From Adineta steineri (lineage: Eukaryota; Rotifera; Eurotatoria; Adinetida; Adinetidae), in assembly GCA_905250115.1 (NCBI GenBank), contig CAJNOI010000109.1, positions 261,550 to 325,549 of the forward strand: 64,000 nt of DNA. Direction: 5' to 3'. The position numbers and the translations under genes were made by a program. Positions within the stretch are counted from its first letter, which is position 1. Each line of letters starts with the position of its first letter. Positions 60,734-64,000 of this stretch are shown piece after piece. The notes beneath the pieces were generated by a model. The model did no database searches. It had not been told where the DNA came from and saw only the letters and a program-made list of their open reading frames with translations.

Positions 60734-61858
60734 TCAAACAGCAGTACGACGAAGATTTCTTGCTACATATTGAACAGTGGAATTTGGATCAACTGTCTGA
60801 ATGGCACCCACTCTTCGAGTAAGACCAATTGTTTGGCCACGAGCAACGGTAAAGACCGGTACAACACGATGTTGTCGCTGAAAAAATCCCCATCGAGAGC
60901 AAAAATTGTCAAGACAAAATTGATACATGTCTTGGAAGGTGATCAGAACGATAGCAGAACTAAAAGTGTAGTTTAAGTAAACGATAAATGTTGTGATAGC
61001 GTCAATATAAACAGAATAGGTGAAGTTTAAAACAGATTGAAAAAAATCATAGAGAACCCAAGGTGACCATGTCAAAAGAAACCAGATGAGAAACAGATTA
61101 AGAGAAAAGAGAAGACGTCGATATTTTCGCGAACCAGCTTGTCTCCTTTGTCGATCAGCTATGACAAGTTTTCGATATAAAAGAAAGGTAATGAGAAGTA
61201 GATGGGTGAATAAAACGAGAAAATAAGGCGTAAATGTAATAAGTAAATCAAATGTCTCATAGATATCACGTGCATACCAAAGATCACAAGTCGGTGTTTG
61301 CGAAGGATCGTCGAGATCAATTGTTGATGCTCCATTCTGCATGATAGTTGGATAGTAAATGCAAGGAAACGTAATAGCCACGAAAAGACCAATATAATGA
61401 AAAATGATGGCATATGAATATTTCTGACCACGAACTCGATGAAAAATAAACGGTTTGACGACAAGCAAAAAACGTTCAATTGAAAGTTGTGCGACGAGAA
61501 AATTATTGATTTGTGTTGGAATATAATCAAGATAGACGGTGAGTACACATAATGGAGCACCAGGCAGAGGTAAACATCCATGATTATAATAGTAGTACAT
61601 TCTTATTGGTCCTTGAAGAATACCAAGCAGTATTTGAGCTAAGCAACTCAATAAAAGTGCGTGACTCTTAACATTGAATACTTTTTTCGCTCGAAAAATA
61701 AAAGTAATGAGGTAAACGATGCAGAGCAAAGCTCCAATCGGAACAGTGATACAGCTTATACCAAATAAAATTCGATACATGGGAATAAGATCATAGCCAA
61801 GATCGTCTATAGATGCGCATTCGAAGATGTCGGAGGTTGTATTGTCACTTTCGTTCAT
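60734..61858 (-). CDS. 7-TM receptor (rhodopsin-like GPCR), 374 aa
   Basis: Minus strand, ATG 61858 to stop at 60734. The frame stays open upstream to 61954 without an ATG; TTGTTCTAG just before the start looks like a 5'-UTR intron acceptor. The N-terminus has two N-glycosylation sites (NES, NTT). Seven membrane segments follow: TM1 GISCITVPIGALLCIVYLIT, TM3 ending in SIERFLLVVKP (ERF in place of DRY, with the usual loop-2 shape), TM5 TPYFLVLFTHLLLITFLLY, TM6 FSLNLFLIWFLLTWSPWVLY with a WSPW motif, and TM7 ITTFIVYLNYTFSSAIVLIT, which lacks NPxxY. A basic C-tail of ~60 residues follows. A likely disulfide links loop 1 (PLPGAPLC) and loop 2 (PTCDLW). It belongs to the bdelloid-expanded divergent class; ligand unknown. 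It is not closely similar to the GPCR at 43448. Confidence 0.82.
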   Translation of the reverse strand: MNESDNTTSDIFECASIDDLGYDLIPMYRILFGISCITVPIGALLCIVYLITFIFRAKKVFNVKSHALLLSCLAQILLGILQGPIRMYYYYNHGCLPLPGAPLCVLTVYLDYIPTQINNFLVAQLSIERFLLVVKPFIFHRVRGQKYSYAIIFHYIGLFVAITFPCIYYPTIMQNGASTIDLDDPSQTPTCDLWYARDIYETFDLLITFTPYFLVLFTHLLLITFLLYRKLVIADRQRRQAGSRKYRRLLFSLNLFLIWFLLTWSPWVLYDFFQSVLNFTYSVYIDAITTFIVYLNYTFSSAIVLITFQDMYQFCLDNFCSRWGFFQRQHRVVPVFTVARGQTIGLTRRVGAIQTVDPNSTVQYVARNLRRTAV

Positions 61859-62786
61859 ATTTATAGCTAGAACAATAAACAAAAATATAGATAGTACTGT
61901 GTCACTAATGAAAGATAGTCTAAATGACTTGAACACATAACTACTCTTTCTCACTCATATAAACACAGGGAATATTTTCTTTTTTTTTTCTGTCTCCGTA
62001 GAAACGGTCTAACTTGGCGAGATATTCAGAATATTTTATTATACAATAAGAAATGACTCCTGCTGTGAAGTTAATTATTGTCAAAAAGAGTTATCTGTAA
62101 TAATATTTCTATATATGCGATATGGTATTTCTCATACAACAAAATCATATTTGTTTGTAATGAGGTTTGTCATAAACATATATTTCTTTAATATTTGTAA
62201 TGAAGACTATTCTGTAAGATCTAATAAACATCTCTCTTTCGTCTGTGTTTTTCCTTTTCTTTTTTTCTCCTTCTCTCTTTTCTATTCATTATGAGCACAT
62301 AAGCATCCCAATGCTTTGGTTGTCGCTGTCGGCTAAAAAGCTTCATGTCATTTTTCTCGATTATGACGACAAATTAAGACCTAATTCAGTGCTTCGCTAT
62401 ATATGAATGTTTCATTAAGGAAATACTAAAATATAATTTCAAGTGGAAAATCATGCATAAGTTTGTCGCATATGTGTCTATTTCTAGATAGTTTTGATCG
62501 CTTTTGACCATGATAATATAAGAATTAACTGAAGAATACCACCAGTGGAATTAGTATTTTTTTAAATTGTGAATTATTGAAATATTATTGATATTTTATC
62601 GCGCTTCATGGAAGAGCATAAGAACTCATAAAAAACAACCGAAATTAGTTCTTATTCAGTCAAAGAAAAATACAAAAATCATAAGTAACAGATCAAATGC
62701 AGATTAAACTTAATCTTCAAATACTAAATTTATCTTTCTGTAATTATATATCTCAAAATAGATTGTGCACTGTGAGCTAGGGATCG

Positions 62787-62821
62787 GACAGTTCAGTTTT
62801 GTTCCAAAAAACTGAACTGTC
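62787..62821. repeat. Perfect 14-bp inverted repeat (hairpin)
   Basis: GACAGTTCAGTTTT, a 7-base loop, then AAAACTGAACTGTC. It is not related to the telomere-like family. It may be a remnant of a short foldback element, as the flanks (CGGACAG and CTGTCGGAACCG) continue partial symmetry. Confidence 0.6.
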
Positions 62822-63049
62822 GGAACCGTACTATCAGCCATACAGTGAAGAATTAAGAAACAAACTTGTTAGTTTATTATGATACTTTCTAGACGAAACG
62901 ACAGTGTTAAAAAACAACATTTTCCTTTACAAAAGAATAAAATTGCAGTCCAACACATCTTGAAAAAAGTACACCGTTAAAGAAGGTAAATAGATAATGA
63001 AGTATTCACGAGAGCGGTGAAATATGATGGAAATAACTAAACACAGCAG

Positions 63050-63110
63050 TGGGGATGTGGGCGTAAGCGAATCTATTTCTTTTCAATTTACATCCATACT
63101 CACAATCTCA
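63050..63110. repeat. Telomere-like foldback repeat 18 (degenerate)
   Basis: G arm GTGGGGATGTGGGCGTAAG and weak C arm TCCATACTCACAATCTCAAT. Retains the CTCAA edge. Confidence 0.55.
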
Positions 63111-63250
63111 ATTATATAGAGAAAAAGAATCATAATCAGCAATAATTGTAATTTGGGATAAGTGAAGAATGAGCGAATATGTATTTCATTTTCTACCGGT
63201 TGACTTAAACAATATTTGAGCTTCGATGAAATTTGTCTTCTCATTTGATG

Positions 63251-63297
63251 AAGATGTGGGTGTGAATATGAAAATGATATCCACACCCGTACTCTCA
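63251..63297. repeat. Telomere-like foldback repeat 19
   Basis: G arm AAGATGTGGGTGTGAATATG and C arm ATATCCACACCCGTACTCTC, with a very short loop. Confidence 0.8.
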
Positions 63298-63910
63298 AAT
63301 TGTATATCATTAAAAAGATATACCATTAGACATTTAAACACACATATTTTCTGGTTTGATTATATCAAACAAAAAGAAGAGCCGTCAAGAAACTATTAGA
63401 TACAAAAAATAGACCAATATTTGAAATACTATCTGTAATTAATTGAACGACTGGATAATGTAATGACGTACGAATATTATTAATAAAATCAAATGACTTT
63501 TAAATTCGTTTTTGTTCCATTCTAAGTATATACCGTTGAATATGAGAAGCCGAAAATTCAGTTATTCATACTATAGAAGGCATTTTTTCAAATAGTGATT
63601 GATATGAAGAATTATTCACAATAATGAGATCGATTGTACGTAATAGTCAAATTTCCACTATTACACATCATTTGAATTATCGAAACTGTTGATTGTCTAT
63701 CACATGATGATGGTAAACAGGATACACCGACAGTTGGACTTCACTTAATACCTGATTTACTTTATCAAAGAGTAGTCGATGAGAACATGCGACATCTTCT
63801 AATCACATTGATAATTTATTGATGTATTTTTTCGTGGTAAAGTCAATCGTCTTTACAGAAACGAAATGAACAGGTTCTTGATTTTTTGTTAAATTCATAT
63901 ACATTTAGTT

Positions 63911-63976
63911 TGAGAGTGTGGGTGTAGGTGGTATTTATTTCTTAACGTGATCCACATTCATACTCACACCCACTCT
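63911..63976. repeat. Telomere-like foldback repeat 20
   Basis: G arm TTGAGAGTGTGGGTGTAGG and C arm CATACTCACACCCACTCTTG. The outer bases are also complementary (TTTGAGAGTG against CACTCTTG). Confidence 0.8.
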
Positions 63977-64000
63977 TGTGTATTTTTATTCCATTATTTG

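Larger units (their letters stand above)
61859..64000. other. Right-end intergenic region with three foldback repeats
   Basis: No supportable gene. It holds foldback repeats 18-20 and a perfect 14-bp stem hairpin at 62787-62821. A weakly coding-like stretch near 63690-63810 (frame reading HDDGKQDTPTVGLHLIPD, then LLYQRVVDENMRHLLITLI) could be a gene relic; I could not identify it. Confidence 0.5.

Noticed and set aside
63690-63810. Coding-like stretch near the right end
   Set aside because: One frame reads plausibly for about 35 residues but has no start, splice partner or family match; kept only as a remark.

Overview
The window is eukaryotic and most likely from a bdelloid rotifer (Rotaria/Adineta type). 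It is AT-rich, with short GT-AG introns of about 45-70 nt. Its gene families are ones I know as expanded in bdelloids: FG-GAP/VCBS proteins behind a single membrane anchor, secreted Kelch-repeat proteins with Thr-rich linkers, BTB/T1-NHL fusions, ADP-ribosyltransferase-TPR proteins, divergent GPCRs and a bacterial-type GH10 glycosidase with a ricin-type lectin domain. About twenty short G-rich/C-rich inverted repeats are built from GTGGGT/GTGTGGGT motifs, close to the TGTGGG telomere repeat reported for bdelloids. The species call is inference from gene content; no rRNA or marker gene is present.

Layout. 0-6.3 kb: two tandem, broken members of a Cys-rich two-membrane-segment family. 8.1-10.2 kb: anchored FG-GAP protein in three exons. 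11.1-12.1 kb: cold-shock-like + zinc finger + KH protein. 13.1 kb: a tiny protein that is nearly half cysteine. 13.7-18.3 kb: a divergent CDC48/p97 paralog between two direct copies of a ~0.5 kb repeat. 18.4-21.0 kb: decayed SLC5-type symporter split by a 567-bp nonautonomous DNA transposon with an 8-bp target duplication. 21.7-24.1 kb (-): secreted Kelch protein with a 12-nt microexon. 27.7 kb: gapped ORF with three Y-x-x-V motifs. 28.5-30.4 kb: secreted PAN-like/poly-Thr/Cys-rich protein. 32.1-33.2 kb: D-amino-acid/D-aspartate oxidase. 33.6-35.5 kb (-): 5'-truncated cytosolic leucyl-tRNA synthetase, head to head with an unrecognised ORF carrying a one-base frameshift. 38.4-39.2 kb (-): multipass membrane protein. 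41.1-42.8 kb: T1/BTB-NHL protein. 43.4-44.4 kb: GPCR. 46.1-48.2 kb: ART-TPR protein. 48.67-51.02 kb: complete MULE-type transposon with TIRs, 8-bp TSD and an intact five-exon FLYWCH transposase. 51.6-53.4 kb: GMC oxidoreductase. 53.9-55.5 kb: cathepsin-like protease with three inserted Cys repeats. 56.2-57.2 kb: truncated, frameshifted GH10-lectin gene. 58.0-60.1 kb: F-box/LRR gene with one 84-nt LRR per exon. 60.7-61.9 kb (-): second GPCR.

There are no operons; the genes are independent units. The unifying theme is genome remodelling: DNA transposons, duplicated segments, truncated or frame-broken genes, and a dispersed family of telomere-like foldback sequences with recurring edge bases (CTTGA at the left, TCAAG at the right). 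That family sits between genes and inside three introns but is absent from a ~29-kb central stretch. It is the best candidate here for an undescribed system. I reconstructed exon structures by hand from splice motifs and reading-frame continuity; for every multi-exon gene called intact the joined length is divisible by three.
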